Notes: generated from the letters alone by a model not told the origin. 29,275 nucleotides of DNA from an uncultured Prevotella sp. (GCA_900544825.1 UQWP01000043.1:1-29275); one strand, 5' to 3'; shown: positions 15,732 to 24,139, counted from the stretch's first letter. Made by a program: numbers and translations.

Positions 15732-15816
15732 AGCTCGAAACAAATTATCAGAATAGATTCTCGAAATAATTTCTCAGAATAGATTCTCGATATTGATTCT
15801 CAGAATAAATTCTCGA
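15732..15816. repeat. 26-bp tandem repeats in the EamA leader
   Basis: CTCGA occurs within units starting at 15732, 15758, 15784 and 15810, each exactly 26 bp apart: three full units and the start of a fourth. Each unit is NNCTCGANA, then A/T-rich sequence, then TCAGAATARA. They begin right after the predicted -7 box, so they would be transcribed into the 5' leader. Confidence 0.8.
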
Positions 15817-15883
15817 AAGAAATGATATTATATAATAAGGTATAAGAAAAAACTTAGTAAAATAAAAAAGCATTTTTAGTTCA

Positions 15884-16762
15884 ATGACAAGCAGTAATAA
15901 AGTTAAGGGCTTTGCGGCGGGTGTTATAGCCGCCGTGTGTTATGGTACCAATCCTTTGGGTACGTTGGAACTTTATGGGGATGGATTCAATTCCAGTTCG
16001 GTACTCATCTACCGCTATCTCCTGGCTGTGGCGATGTTTGCCGTGGTGATGCTGTTCCGCAAGGAGAGTTTCAAGGTAAAGTGGGGACACTTGATCCGAC
16101 TCGCTACGCTGGGTTGCATGTTCTCTCTTTCTTCTGCCACGCTCTATGTGAGCTTCCACTACATGGCGGCAGGTATTGCCAGTACCATCCTCTTTGTCTA
16201 TCCGATCATGACGGCGATACTGATGACGGTATTCTTCCATGAGAAGGTGACGTGGTCCACCACCCTGGCTATCCTCCTGGCTGTATCGGGTGTGGGCTTG
16301 CTCTATCAGGGCGATGGAAACGATAAGTTGAGCACGGCTGGTTTTGCGCTGGTGATGTGTTCGTCGCTGCTTTATTCGCTCTACATCATCTCGGTGAACC
16401 AGTGGAAGAATCCGGGAATGTCGAACATCAAGTTCACCTTTTACATCCTGTTGTTCGGACTCATCACGATGTTCATCTATTCGTTTATTGCAGGCGAGAA
16501 GATTCTGATGCTGCAGACTCCTATGCATTGGCTCTATGCTGCCCAGCTGGCGTTGTTGCCAACGGTACTGTCGCTCTTCTTCATGACGATTTCCATCAAT
16601 CTCATCGGCAGTACTCCTGCTGCCATCATGGGAGCGTTGGAGCCAGTAACGGCAGTTATCATCGGCGTCTGTATCTTCGGCGAGAGTTTCTCCTTCCAGC
16701 TTGCCATCGGTATCCTTGCCATCCTGGCTGGTGTAACCATCATTATCGCCCGAAAGAAATAA
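15884..16762 (+). CDS. EamA/DMT superfamily permease
   Basis: This 292-residue protein has about ten hydrophobic helices arranged as two EamA repeats (about 8-140 and 153-290). It has the usual ends: an N-terminal FAAGVIAAVCYGTNPLG helix and a C-terminal LEPVTAVIIGVCIFGE helix followed by IARKK. DMT permeases export or import small metabolites such as amino acids or nucleotide derivatives; the substrate cannot be predicted. It stands alone between the divergent epimerase operon and a convergent LysR gene. The long leader with tandem repeats (15732-15816) is unusual for such a gene. Confidence 0.88.
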   Translation: MTSSNKVKGFAAGVIAAVCYGTNPLGTLELYGDGFNSSSVLIYRYLLAVAMFAVVMLFRKESFKVKWGHLIRLATLGCMFSLSSATLYVSFHYMAAGIASTILFVYPIMTAILMTVFFHEKVTWSTTLAILLAVSGVGLLYQGDGNDKLSTAGFALVMCSSLLYSLYIISVNQWKNPGMSNIKFTFYILLFGLITMFIYSFIAGEKILMLQTPMHWLYAAQLALLPTVLSLFFMTISINLIGSTPAAIMGALEPVTAVIIGVCIFGESFSFQLAIGILAILAGVTIIIARKK

Positions 16763-16830
16763 TGCATTCTTTTAAACAGAAAAATAATGCATTCTCAATT
16801 TTAAAGAGCAAGAACTTTTATTAGAAAAAA

Positions 16831-16872
16831 ATGAAGGCTGCCTCCGCAATCAAGTCGGAGACAGCCTTTTTA
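16831..16872. terminator. Bidirectional terminator between EamA and LysR genes
   Basis: AAGGCTG-CCTCCG and CGGAG-CAGCCTT form a stem with an A run on the left and a T run on the right, suiting both convergent genes. Confidence 0.85.
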
Positions 16873-16941
16873 GATTGAATTACAATCTTCCCTTTATTTC
16901 ATTTTATTCTTGTGCTCAGCATGTCTTTGTTTTTTAGCTCG

Positions 16942-16964
16942 GTACGCCCTGAAAGGGCAAAAGC
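16942..16964. repeat. Fragment of a Bacteroidetes interspersed GCCCTGAAAGGGC repeat
   Basis: GTACGCCCTGAAAGGGCAAA contains the 5-bp stem GCCCT/AGGGC. From memory, this string recurs in intergenic regions of Bacteroidetes genomes; I could not check that. It lies just past the stop codon of the LysR gene. Confidence 0.35.
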
Positions 16965-16983
16965 TTTCTATCCTTTCCCGATT

Positions 16984-17895
16984 CTATCTCAGAATATCCT
17001 TGAGCGCGAAGTTGGCGAGGATGCTGGTGCTCTGGCTCAGCATGCGGATGAACTCCTGCGCCGAGTTCTTCATGTAGGCATCCTTCAGGATGTGGATGCA
17101 GCCATCCATCTCGTTGTCTGCCGCATCAATCGGAATCGCTCTCATGCCTTTTTCCAGGATGGTGGTGGATTCTGAAAGAACCGTTACCAGATTGCTGCGA
17201 TGCAAGAGGTCGAAGATGATGTTCACATTATTCACCTCTACCATGATCTTGAAGTCGAGATCCTTGCCCTCTATCAGGTAATCGAAGGCGTTGCGGGCCT
17301 GCAGCCCCTTGCATGGAAGGATGAGGTCGTAGCGCTCCAGCTCTGAGAGCCTGATGGATGAAAGTCGTGCCAGGGGATGGTTCTCGTTCACAATCGCTGC
17401 CAGACGGTTGCTGAAGATGGCACGGCTGTCAATCGCCTTGTCTGTCTTGATTGGCTTGAAGGCAAGCACAAGGTCGAGCTCACGCTTCTTCAATCCATCC
17501 ATCAGCTCCTGCATCGAACGGTACTGGATGTTCAGCTTCACGTGAGGATAAGCATGGAGGAAGGCGATGAGCGTTTCTGCCATGATGTTGCTGAAGGAGT
17601 AGGTGACGCCGATGTTCAGTTCGCCCGTAAGCATCTCCTTCAGGTCGTTCATGTGGTCAACGCATGCCATAGTGCAGTTTACGGCATTCTGGGCATAGGG
17701 AAGAAGCTCCTTTCCTGCCTCGGTGAGATAAACCTCGTGCGAGTTACGTTCGAAGAGCGGCAAGCCTATTTCCTGTTCCAGATGCGAAATCTGCTGCGAG
17801 AGGGTACTCTGCGTGATGTAGAGCTTGCGCGATGCCTCTGAGAAATTGAGCGTCTCGGCTACCTTCAAGAAGTATTTCAGTTGTCGTATTTCCAT
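16984..17895 (-). CDS. LysR family transcriptional regulator
   Basis: This 303-residue protein has the classical LysR winged HTH at residues 1-60 (FLKVAETLNFSEASRKLYIT, then QSTLSQQISHLEQEIG and LPLFER), followed by a LysR substrate-binding domain (about 90-295). The inducer is not recognisable. It is transcribed alone from the promoter at 17953-17982 and ends against the convergent EamA gene, which is a plausible but unproven target. A dyad in its own leader (17913-17940) is a candidate autoregulatory site. Confidence 0.92.
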   Translation of the reverse strand: MEIRQLKYFLKVAETLNFSEASRKLYITQSTLSQQISHLEQEIGLPLFERNSHEVYLTEAGKELLPYAQNAVNCTMACVDHMNDLKEMLTGELNIGVTYSFSNIMAETLIAFLHAYPHVKLNIQYRSMQELMDGLKKRELDLVLAFKPIKTDKAIDSRAIFSNRLAAIVNENHPLARLSSIRLSELERYDLILPCKGLQARNAFDYLIEGKDLDFKIMVEVNNVNIIFDLLHRSNLVTVLSESTTILEKGMRAIPIDAADNEMDGCIHILKDAYMKNSAQEFIRMLSQSTSILANFALKDILR

Positions 17896-17912
17896 TTTGT
17901 TCCTTTTTTATG

Positions 17913-17940
17913 GCTATCGGTTTCAGAGATTGCCGATAGC
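17913..17940. promoter_or_regulatory. Dyad in the LysR leader
   Basis: GCTATCGG (17913-17920) and CCGATAGC (17933-17940) are perfect inverted repeats 12 bp apart, located between the predicted LysR promoter and its ATG. The ATC...GAT core resembles LysR-type operators. As RNA it would form a hairpin just upstream of the start codon. Confidence 0.5.
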
Positions 17941-17952
17941 TTGTTCTCGCTG

Positions 17953-17982
17953 CAAAGATAATGCATTTATTTGGAAATTCAA
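17953..17982 (-). promoter_or_regulatory. Promoter of the LysR gene
   Basis: On the minus strand TTG (complement of 17980-17982), 19 nt, then TATCTTTG (complement of 17953-17960). Confidence 0.7.
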
Positions 17983-18086
17983 GAATCTGGGATGAAAAAA
18001 TATCCCAAATCCTTCAATTCTTTATCACGAATAATCCTGCATTATCTGATTATCATCTTGTGGATGATTCTCATCTCACGCCGTGA

Positions 18087-19547
18087 TTACTTGATTTCCA
18101 CTTCGTGCAGATCCACGAATTCGCCATTCTTCTTCTTTCTTTCCACCAGCATGTTGAGCAGCTTGCGCTTGCGGTTGTCGGCGATGAAGCGACGGAAGAA
18201 TACGTTTGGAATAGCAACACCCAGGGCGATGCAGATGATGGCGAGCGAAGCCTTGATCAGGTTGTTCATACCCACGGTTACCTCGCCTACCACGCCGTGC
18301 ATGTCGATGAAGGCAAACAGGGCACGATACATCAATACTCCAGGTACCATAGGGATGACGCTAGGAATGGTGATGCACTGGTGAGGGGTGTGGAACCAGT
18401 GGCGTGCCTTGATTACGATGACGCTGATGAGCGCTGAACCGGCAAGCGAACCGATGCTCAAGCCCATGTCGAGACCTATGTTGCCATTGGATGGACCCAG
18501 GTTGACGAAGTTGCGGAAGCAAACGGCGATGATACCGCCCACAGCCACAGCTGGCAACAGTCTTCTAGGAATGCTGAAGATGGTAGAGAAGCCCATGGCT
18601 GATACGGCTGCTGCGATGGCAAACTCCCAGTATTCGTGGTGAGGAGTCATCGTAAGATCCGTCACGAAGTTGTCGATGTGGCAAACCTGGATGGCGAAGG
18701 CGATACCGAACGCCATGGCAAAGAGCATGAGCAGGGTGTTCAGGGCGCGAACCATTCCCACCTCGATGTAGCCATCGAGCATGTCGCTCACGAAGTTAAT
18801 CAGCGGAACTCCCGGCACGATGAAGAGGGCGCATGCCATCAACGGGTGCCAAGGGGTATCTGAATGCATGAAGCCCGGAAGGGCGGCTGCGATGGCTGGG
18901 TTGAGTGAAAGGAAGGAGGTGAGCCACGCAATCAGCGTTGCCACGAATGCCGAAATACCGATGGCTACATAGTTGTTGCAGCCCTTGGTAGGCAGGAACA
19001 TTCTCAGGCGGAAGCCCAGGATGGCTGCCAGGGAACAGAAGAAGAATGCTGGCCAGTCGCAACCGAACTGGATGCAGAATCCGCCGCAGGCAAATCCGCC
19101 GCCGATGGCTACCTGCCATGGGGTGAAGCTGCGTGGGGTAGCCTTGATATCGTTGAGTGCCTGCTCATACTGTTCGAGCGAATAGTTTTCCTTGATGGCT
19201 GTCCAGGTGAGCTTACTTACCATCGAAATGGAAGTAAGGTTGATGCCGTGCTTTTCGCAGCGCTGGAACTTGGAGAAGGAGTGCACCTCGTCGCTATAGT
19301 TCACCATCAGCACATTCCAGTTGATGTAAAGGTGCATGTAGCGTTCGTCGAGTCCGAGGAAAGCTGCTGCACGCTTCATTGTTCTCATGATGCGCGATGT
19401 GTCGGCAGCACTCTCCATGAGAATGCTACCGGTGCGTAACAACAAGTCGAGTTTTCTTCTCAGTTCTGTTTCTGCTATTTCTTTGCAGTTGCAGTTGTCA
19501 ATGCCTTTCTCTGCGCAGTCGCAGGTTTTCATTTTTTTTTCTTCCAT
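18087..19547 (-). CDS. ThrE-type threonine/serine exporter family protein
   Basis: This 486-residue protein is built like single-chain ThrE exporters. A soluble N-terminal region with helices LRRKLDLLLRTGSILMESAA and FSKFQRCEKHGINLTSISMV matches the ThrE domain. About ten membrane helices follow, split into the PF06738 and PF12821 parts (the second begins near FAIAAAVSAMGFSTIF). The motif IPSVIPMVPGVLMYRALFAF is characteristic. The family exports threonine and serine in Corynebacterium; the substrate here is inferred. The N-terminus carries CDCAEKGIDNCNC, a pair of CxC motifs not expected of the family. ATG 19532 (MKTCDC) is an alternative start. It is the second gene after the AspT-type gene, 9 bp apart. 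Confidence 0.88.
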   Translation of the reverse strand: MEEKKMKTCDCAEKGIDNCNCKEIAETELRRKLDLLLRTGSILMESAADTSRIMRTMKRAAAFLGLDERYMHLYINWNVLMVNYSDEVHSFSKFQRCEKHGINLTSISMVSKLTWTAIKENYSLEQYEQALNDIKATPRSFTPWQVAIGGGFACGGFCIQFGCDWPAFFFCSLAAILGFRLRMFLPTKGCNNYVAIGISAFVATLIAWLTSFLSLNPAIAAALPGFMHSDTPWHPLMACALFIVPGVPLINFVSDMLDGYIEVGMVRALNTLLMLFAMAFGIAFAIQVCHIDNFVTDLTMTPHHEYWEFAIAAAVSAMGFSTIFSIPRRLLPAVAVGGIIAVCFRNFVNLGPSNGNIGLDMGLSIGSLAGSALISVIVIKARHWFHTPHQCITIPSVIPMVPGVLMYRALFAFIDMHGVVGEVTVGMNNLIKASLAIICIALGVAIPNVFFRRFIADNRKRKLLNMLVERKKKNGEFVDLHEVEIK

Positions 19548-19556
19548 ATATTTTAT

Positions 19557-21245
19557 TTATCCGAATACGAAAATGATAATCTGAATGGTTACGATTCTGA
19601 GGAACATGGCAAATGGATAAACATTCGCATAACCTACAGATGGTGCATCTGCTGATGTCTGCTCACGTACGTAAGCCAGGGCAGATGGGTTGGTGTTGGC
19701 GCCTGCCAATACTCCGAGCAATGTGTAATAGTTGATGTGGAACACGTATCTTCCGATGATGCCGCCTATGATGATTGGAATCATGGTGATGGCAACGCCG
19801 TAGAGTATCCAGGTCATTCCGCTTTCTGATGCCACGGTCTGGATAAACTGTTCGCCTGTGCCCAGTCCCACGCAAGCCAGGAAGATGCAGATACCTATTT
19901 CGCGCAGCATCAGGTTGGCTGAAATGGTGTTGTAGGTAACGAGGTTGTACTTCGGACCGAAGTAACCTATCAGGATGGCTACTACCAGAGGACCGCCGGT
20001 CAAACCGAGACGCAGGCTCTCGTTGATGCCTGGGATGAAGAATGGGATGTTTGCCACGATGCAACCCAGCATGATACCCAGGAAGATAGGAATCAGGTTA
20101 GGGTAGTTGAGGCGCTTCATCTGGTTACCCAATACTTTCTCGGTATGGGCAATGGCAAGCTCGGTACCCACCACGGTAACACGGTCGCCCAACTGCAGTT
20201 TCAGATGTGGGGTAGCAATCAAATCTACACCGTTGCGGTTTACTCGGGTGATGTTGGCGCCGAGGCTTGAACGGATCTGAAGCTGACTGATGCTCTTGCC
20301 GTTGATGCCTGGCTTGGTGATGCGGATGCGGCGGGTAATCAGGTCTTCGCCGAATTTCTCCTCGCTCACCTGAACCTTCTCGCCGAGCAGGGCGATGACT
20401 GGCTCTTCCACGGTAGGGTTGGCTACAATCTGCAGGATGTCTCCCTCGTTGATCTGGGTCTGTCCGTTTACCACCTCATCGTGCTTGTCGCTATCTTTGC
20501 GGATAATCTTTGAAACCATGAAGTCGCGCTTCAGTATTTCTCTCATCTGCTTGATGGTGTCACCGAATACCATCTGGTTGGTCACCTGCACAGAGAAGGT
20601 GTTCAGGGTCATCGCCTCAAGGTGTCCCATACCGCGCTTGGCATCTGCTTCTTCTTCGCTCTTGTTGATGCGCAGCGCATACCTTAATATAATAAAGGAG
20701 AGGATGACGCCGAGCACACCCATAGGGTAGGCGATGGCATAGCCGGCTGCGATGGATGGAGCATCGATGTGGCGCAGGTCGCTGAATGCCTGCTGGGCAG
20801 CTCCGAGTCCTGGGGTATTGGTAACGGCACCCGAGAGGATACCTGCCATAGAAGTGATGGATGTTCCCGAGAACGAGAAGATGGCGAGGGTGGTGACGAT
20901 ACTCAACGCTACCACGATGATGCTGAGCAGGTTGAGGCTCTTGCCGCCATTCTTGAACGAAGCGAAGAAACCTGGTCCTACCTCCAGACCGATGGAATAG
21001 ACGAAGAGAATCAATCCGAACTCCTTGAGGAAGTGGAGCAGATGCTCATCGAGATTGAGAGAGAAGTGACCGAAGATGAGGCCGATGAAGAGAATCCAAG
21101 CCAATCCCAGGGAAACTCCCTTTACTCTCAACTTTCCTAAACTCAAACCCAAGGTGATGACCAACGCCAAGATCATCACGGAGTGGGCTACTCCGCCTCC
21201 CCACAGATCAGGGAAGCCATAAAACAGATTTTTTAAGATATCCAT
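19557..21245 (-). CDS. AspT/YidE-type putative transporter with two RCK_C domains
   Basis: This 562-residue protein has the layout of the aspartate:alanine exchanger family. There are two blocks of membrane helices (about 20-190 and 385-560) with two TrkA-C/RCK_C domains between them (about 205-375). Both halves carry the family's duplicated motif: GLEVGPGFFASFKNGG with AGILSGAVTNTPGLGAA in the first, and CVGLGTGEQFIQT with GVLAGANTNPSALAYV in the second. Known members exchange aspartate for alanine; most Bacteroidetes homologues have no assigned substrate. Being in one operon with a ThrE-type exporter suggests amino acid efflux or exchange. A promoter box lies at 21387-21394, giving a leader of about 135 nt. 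Confidence 0.9.
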   Translation of the reverse strand: MDILKNLFYGFPDLWGGGVAHSVMILALVITLGLSLGKLRVKGVSLGLAWILFIGLIFGHFSLNLDEHLLHFLKEFGLILFVYSIGLEVGPGFFASFKNGGKSLNLLSIIVVALSIVTTLAIFSFSGTSITSMAGILSGAVTNTPGLGAAQQAFSDLRHIDAPSIAAGYAIAYPMGVLGVILSFIILRYALRINKSEEEADAKRGMGHLEAMTLNTFSVQVTNQMVFGDTIKQMREILKRDFMVSKIIRKDSDKHDEVVNGQTQINEGDILQIVANPTVEEPVIALLGEKVQVSEEKFGEDLITRRIRITKPGINGKSISQLQIRSSLGANITRVNRNGVDLIATPHLKLQLGDRVTVVGTELAIAHTEKVLGNQMKRLNYPNLIPIFLGIMLGCIVANIPFFIPGINESLRLGLTGGPLVVAILIGYFGPKYNLVTYNTISANLMLREIGICIFLACVGLGTGEQFIQTVASESGMTWILYGVAITMIPIIIGGIIGRYVFHINYYTLLGVLAGANTNPSALAYVREQTSADAPSVGYANVYPFAMFLRIVTIQIIIFVFG

Positions 21246-21386
21246 GTTCTTATATTAAAATTGATTTCTGTCATAACTATTTTTTCTTTATTAGCGATAG
21301 TTGCTGTAACATTTACGCTATTTCTGCTTTCTCTAATGCTTGTTATGGATTTTTTACTATAACCGCATTTTGCTGATTTTCGATTG

Positions 21387-21394
21387 CAAAGGTA
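21387..21394 (-). promoter_or_regulatory. -7 box of the aspT-thrE operon
   Basis: The minus-strand TACCTTTG fits TAnnTTTG; a TTTTTTG tract about 16 nt upstream may act as -33. The rest of the 360-bp gap 21246-21605 holds only this and the divergent mnmA promoter as far as I can see. Confidence 0.5.
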
Positions 21395-21567
21395 TGGATA
21401 AAATCGAAAGCAAAAAAGAATCGGCGTTGGAATGAGCCGATTTCTGCTATTAAGAATTTCGATAGAAGAAGGGGAGGATAACGGGGAGAATGTAGCGCAG
21501 GAGAAAACATTTAGGCGAAATATGAGATTTTTCGGCATAAGATGGCGGCTTTTCGCAGAATTTGTTG

Positions 21568-21575
21568 TAACTTTG
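21568..21575 (+). promoter_or_regulatory. -7 box of the mnmA-type gene
   Basis: TAACTTTG followed by C matches TAnnTTTG and lies 30 bp before the ATG at 21606. No clear -33 element is seen. Confidence 0.5.
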
Positions 21576-21605
21576 CCTTCACAAATGAATAATAGCGAAT
21601 AGACA

Positions 21606-22751
21606 ATGGATAATAACAATAAGATGATAACGGATACTCCAAGAGAGAAGGAACTGGAGACCAGAGACGAGCTCTTCCTTGCCGAGGTAAAGGACAAGCG
21701 GGTGGCGGTGCTGCTTTCGGGCGGCGTGGATAGTTCGGTAGTGGTGTGGGAGTTTGCCCGACTGGGCCTGCACCCTGACTGCTTCTACATCAAGATTGGT
21801 CCGGAAGAAAAGGAGGAATGGGACTGCTCTTCTGAGGAGGACCTGGAGATGGCTACCGCCGTGGCGCACAAGTACGGATGCAAGCTGCAGGTGATAGACT
21901 GCCACCAGGAATACTGGAACGAGGTGACCCGCTACACCATGGACAAGGTGAAGGCTGGATTCACCCCGAACCCTGATGTGATGTGCAACAGACTCATCAA
22001 GTTTGGTGCCTTCGATGAGAAGATGGGCCACAACTACGACCTCATCGCCACAGGTCATTATGCGCAGACCGAAACGGATGAAAACGGCGATAAATGGCTC
22101 GTTACAAGTCCTGACCCTGTAAAGGACCAGACCGATTTTCTGGCTCAGATAGAAAGTTGGCAATTACGAAAAGCGATTTTCCCTATCGGTCATCACATCA
22201 AGAATGAAATTCGTGAGATAGCAGAAGAGGAACATCTCGTTAATGCCAAGCGCAAGGATAGTCAAGGAATTTGCTTCCTGGGACAGATCAACTATAACGA
22301 TTACATCCGCCGATACCTGGGCGAGAACCCGGGCGACGTGATTGAGATGGAGACGGGCAAGCGCATCGGAGGCCACAAGGGTTTGTGGTTCCACACCATC
22401 GGCCAGCGCAAGGGTCTGGGCTTCGGCGGCGGACCGTGGTTCGTAATCAAGAAGGATGTGGAGAAGAATATTCTCTACGTGAGTCACGGCTACGACCCTC
22501 AGACGGCGTACAAGCAGGATTTCCCATTGCAGGATTTCCATTTCCTCACCCGTGAGGTGGCGATGCAGAAGGTAACGTTCAAGATTCGCCATACGCCGGA
22601 GTATCATCCTGCTACTATCGAAAAACTCGAAGATGGCAGATGGATGATTCATTCTGAGGAGGCTATCCATGGCGTGGCTCCCGGCCAGTTCTGCGTGGTG
22701 TATGATGAGAACCATCATCGCTGCTATGGTTCGGGCGAGATTACGGTGTAA
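21606..22751 (+). CDS. mnmA: tRNA-specific 2-thiouridylase MnmA
   Basis: This 381-residue enzyme thiolates U34 of Lys, Glu and Gln tRNAs in the cytoplasm. The PP-loop SGGVDSS (residues 38-44) activates the tRNA with ATP. The catalytic cysteine is Cys127 (PNPDVMCNRLIKFG) and the persulfide-carrying one is Cys223 (DSQGICFLG), at the expected spacing. ATGHYAQ (148-154), GHKGLWFHTIGQRKGLG and a C-terminal beta-barrel region are also present. ATG 21606 gives about 30 extra residues before the PP-loop strand. Many Bacteroidetes have two mnmA paralogues, and this could be either. It is a single gene with its own promoter and terminator. Confidence 0.95.
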   Translation: MDNNNKMITDTPREKELETRDELFLAEVKDKRVAVLLSGGVDSSVVVWEFARLGLHPDCFYIKIGPEEKEEWDCSSEEDLEMATAVAHKYGCKLQVIDCHQEYWNEVTRYTMDKVKAGFTPNPDVMCNRLIKFGAFDEKMGHNYDLIATGHYAQTETDENGDKWLVTSPDPVKDQTDFLAQIESWQLRKAIFPIGHHIKNEIREIAEEEHLVNAKRKDSQGICFLGQINYNDYIRRYLGENPGDVIEMETGKRIGGHKGLWFHTIGQRKGLGFGGGPWFVIKKDVEKNILYVSHGYDPQTAYKQDFPLQDFHFLTREVAMQKVTFKIRHTPEYHPATIEKLEDGRWMIHSEEAIHGVAPGQFCVVYDENHHRCYGSGEITV

Positions 22752-22754
22752 AAA

Positions 22755-22810
22755 AGAAAAAGGGAGTATCATCAGCATTTTTGCATTTGCTGGGTACTCC
22801 CTATATTTTT
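22755..22810. terminator. Bidirectional terminator after mnmA
   Basis: AGGGAGTA-CAGC (22761-22776) pairs with GCTG-GTACTCCCT (22788-22802), flanked by A-rich sequence on the left and T-rich on the right. It also ends the leftward DUF2442 gene. Confidence 0.8.
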
Positions 22811-22819
22811 TATTCTGTT

Positions 22820-23092
22820 TCAGGCATTTTGCTCGTGGGCATAATTAGCATAGTTGCCCAAAATCTGTTCAATATGGATTACTTCTGGACAAGAATCCCA
22901 AGTAAAGCCACCCCCCATGAGATACCAGTTATTTCTTTCTTTTACAGGTACTTTTTTCATGCTTGGGAAAGCAGAGATAGGCATCGTTATGGAGCGGCCA
23001 TCTTGCAGGGTAACTTCAAATTTACCTCTTTTGGGAAAAGATAAAGCCTTTATCTTTGGCTTCACATCCCAATAACCTTCTTTCTGATACAT
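22820..23092 (-). CDS. DUF2442 domain protein
   Basis: This 90-residue protein resembles DUF2442. It has an alternating beta region with FEVTLQDGRSITMPISAFPS and a C-terminal WYLMGGGFTWDSCPEVIHIE, which matches the family's GxGixW...d.Di motif in a slightly divergent form. Function is unknown. The family is very often encoded next to DUF4160 proteins, as here (4 bp gap), and the pair has been discussed as toxin-antitoxin-like without proof. The tail NYANYAHEQNA is extra. Confidence 0.75.
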   Translation of the reverse strand: MYQKEGYWDVKPKIKALSFPKRGKFEVTLQDGRSITMPISAFPSMKKVPVKERNNWYLMGGGFTWDSCPEVIHIEQILGNYANYAHEQNA

Positions 23093-23096
23093 ATTC

Positions 23097-23387
23097 TTAC
23101 TTTTTTATTTTAATGATTTTTATTGTCTTACCTTCCTTGAATTGCTTCCATTGATGAAGTAATTTGGTTTGGTACTTTTTTACTATCTCAATGACTGCTT
23201 TGACTTGTTTGTCTGTTAAGTCACCTTGTTTTGCCAATTCTACATTTGGTTCTAGCCAGATTTTACAGAGTTCTTCTGTTCCACGTTTACCCACGTGGAC
23301 ATGAGCTCTGTTTTCATGGTAGTCTGTATTGTAAAACAGAAAGCTCCATATTATCTTGGCTGTTATGTAAAGAAGTACTTTTGGCAT
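23097..23387 (-). CDS. DUF4160 domain protein
   Basis: This 96-residue protein has the DUF4160 signature: YNTDYHENRAHVHVGKRGTE (the HxNRAHVHV core), then KIWLEPNVELA and helices up to KLLHQWKQFKEGK. The second half is very Lys-rich and ends IKIIKIKK. No enzymatic function is known. It is the first gene of a two-gene unit with the DUF2442 gene. A TACCTTTG -7 box lies about 40 bp upstream. Confidence 0.8.
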   Translation of the reverse strand: MPKVLLYITAKIIWSFLFYNTDYHENRAHVHVGKRGTEELCKIWLEPNVELAKQGDLTDKQVKAVIEIVKKYQTKLLHQWKQFKEGKTIKIIKIKK

Positions 23388-23425
23388 AATCTAATGTTGT
23401 ATTCAACGCTTTTACATTCTATTTG

Positions 23426-23433
23426 CAAAGGTA
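23426..23433 (-). promoter_or_regulatory. -7 box of the DUF4160-DUF2442 pair
   Basis: The minus-strand TACCTTTG followed by C fits TAnnTTTG. A TTG 16 nt upstream is closer than usual. Confidence 0.45.
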
Positions 23434-23522
23434 CAAAGTTTTAGCGAAACAATTGCTCTTTTATCGATTTATTTCTCTAAAAAAAAAACAAAAAAAATCA
23501 AATAGCTTTGAATTTACCTTCT

Positions 23523-24011
23523 TTACTTATCTTTTACGATGCTTTCCAGCAATCCCTGGCAGGCATCTTCCAGAAGCGTGATAACAAGCTCGAAGTCGCT
23601 GTAGTCGCCGTAGTATGGATCGGGCACGGTGGTGTATTCACGATGGTGGGTCAGGAAATCTGCCATGCGCACCACCTTGTCCTTATCAGCCTGGCTGGAA
23701 GCCATGGAGGTGATGGCGCGGTAGTTCTCGTTATCCATTACCACGATGGTTTCGAATTTCGAGAAATCGGATTTCTGGAACTGGCGGGCGTGACTGTTGA
23801 AATTGTAGCCATGCTCGGCTCCGCATTTTCTCATGCGGCTGTCGGGCAGCTGACCTTCGTGCCAGTTTCCGATTCCGGCAGAATCGATTTCAAACTCATT
23901 CTCCAGTCCTGCCTTCTCCACCAGGCTCTTCATAATGCCCTCGCCGGCTGGCGAACGGCAGATGTTGCCGAGGCAGATAAATAATACGGTATGTTTACCT
24001 TTCTTTGTCAT
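23523..24011 (-). CDS. Low molecular weight protein tyrosine phosphatase
   Basis: This 162-residue cytoplasmic enzyme carries the P-loop CLGNICRSP (Cys13, Arg19, Ser20) close to the N-terminus and the general acid in VPDPYYG (Asp131), the two marks of the LMW-PTP fold. Length is normal. It dephosphorylates phosphotyrosine, often on a capsule-assembly tyrosine kinase, but no such kinase gene is nearby. Arsenate reductases of the same fold use additional cysteines; the Cys63 and Cys151 positions here do not fit that pattern, so phosphatase is preferred. It is transcribed alone from the promoter at 24075-24105. Confidence 0.93.
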   Translation of the reverse strand: MTKKGKHTVLFICLGNICRSPAGEGIMKSLVEKAGLENEFEIDSAGIGNWHEGQLPDSRMRKCGAEHGYNFNSHARQFQKSDFSKFETIVVMDNENYRAITSMASSQADKDKVVRMADFLTHHREYTTVPDPYYGDYSDFELVITLLEDACQGLLESIVKDK

Positions 24012-24074
24012 TCTTCTGATATTTATGATTCTTATTTTTAGCTTTGGATTTGAATCCTGCTAGTTTATTTTTTG

Positions 24075-24105
24075 CAAAGTTAGTATAAATATCTGTATTA
24101 TGCAA
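24075..24105 (-). promoter_or_regulatory. Promoter of the tyrosine phosphatase gene
   Basis: On the minus strand TTG (complement of 24103-24105), 20 nt, then TAACTTTG (complement of 24075-24082). Confidence 0.65.
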
Positions 24106-24139
24106 GGGTTTTCCTTTCTTTTTGATTTTCTTCATAAAA

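Noticed and set aside
17971..18384. Rightward frame of 137 residues with a hydrophobic N-terminus
   Set aside because: Most of it is antisense to the ThrE-type gene and the hydrophobic part lies over A/T-rich intergenic DNA; there is no supporting promoter.
23523..24011. Arsenate reductase (ArsC of the LMW-PTP fold)
   Set aside because: The P-loop and Asp131 fit a phosphatase, the extra cysteines needed for the arsenate mechanism are not in the expected places, and no ars genes are nearby.
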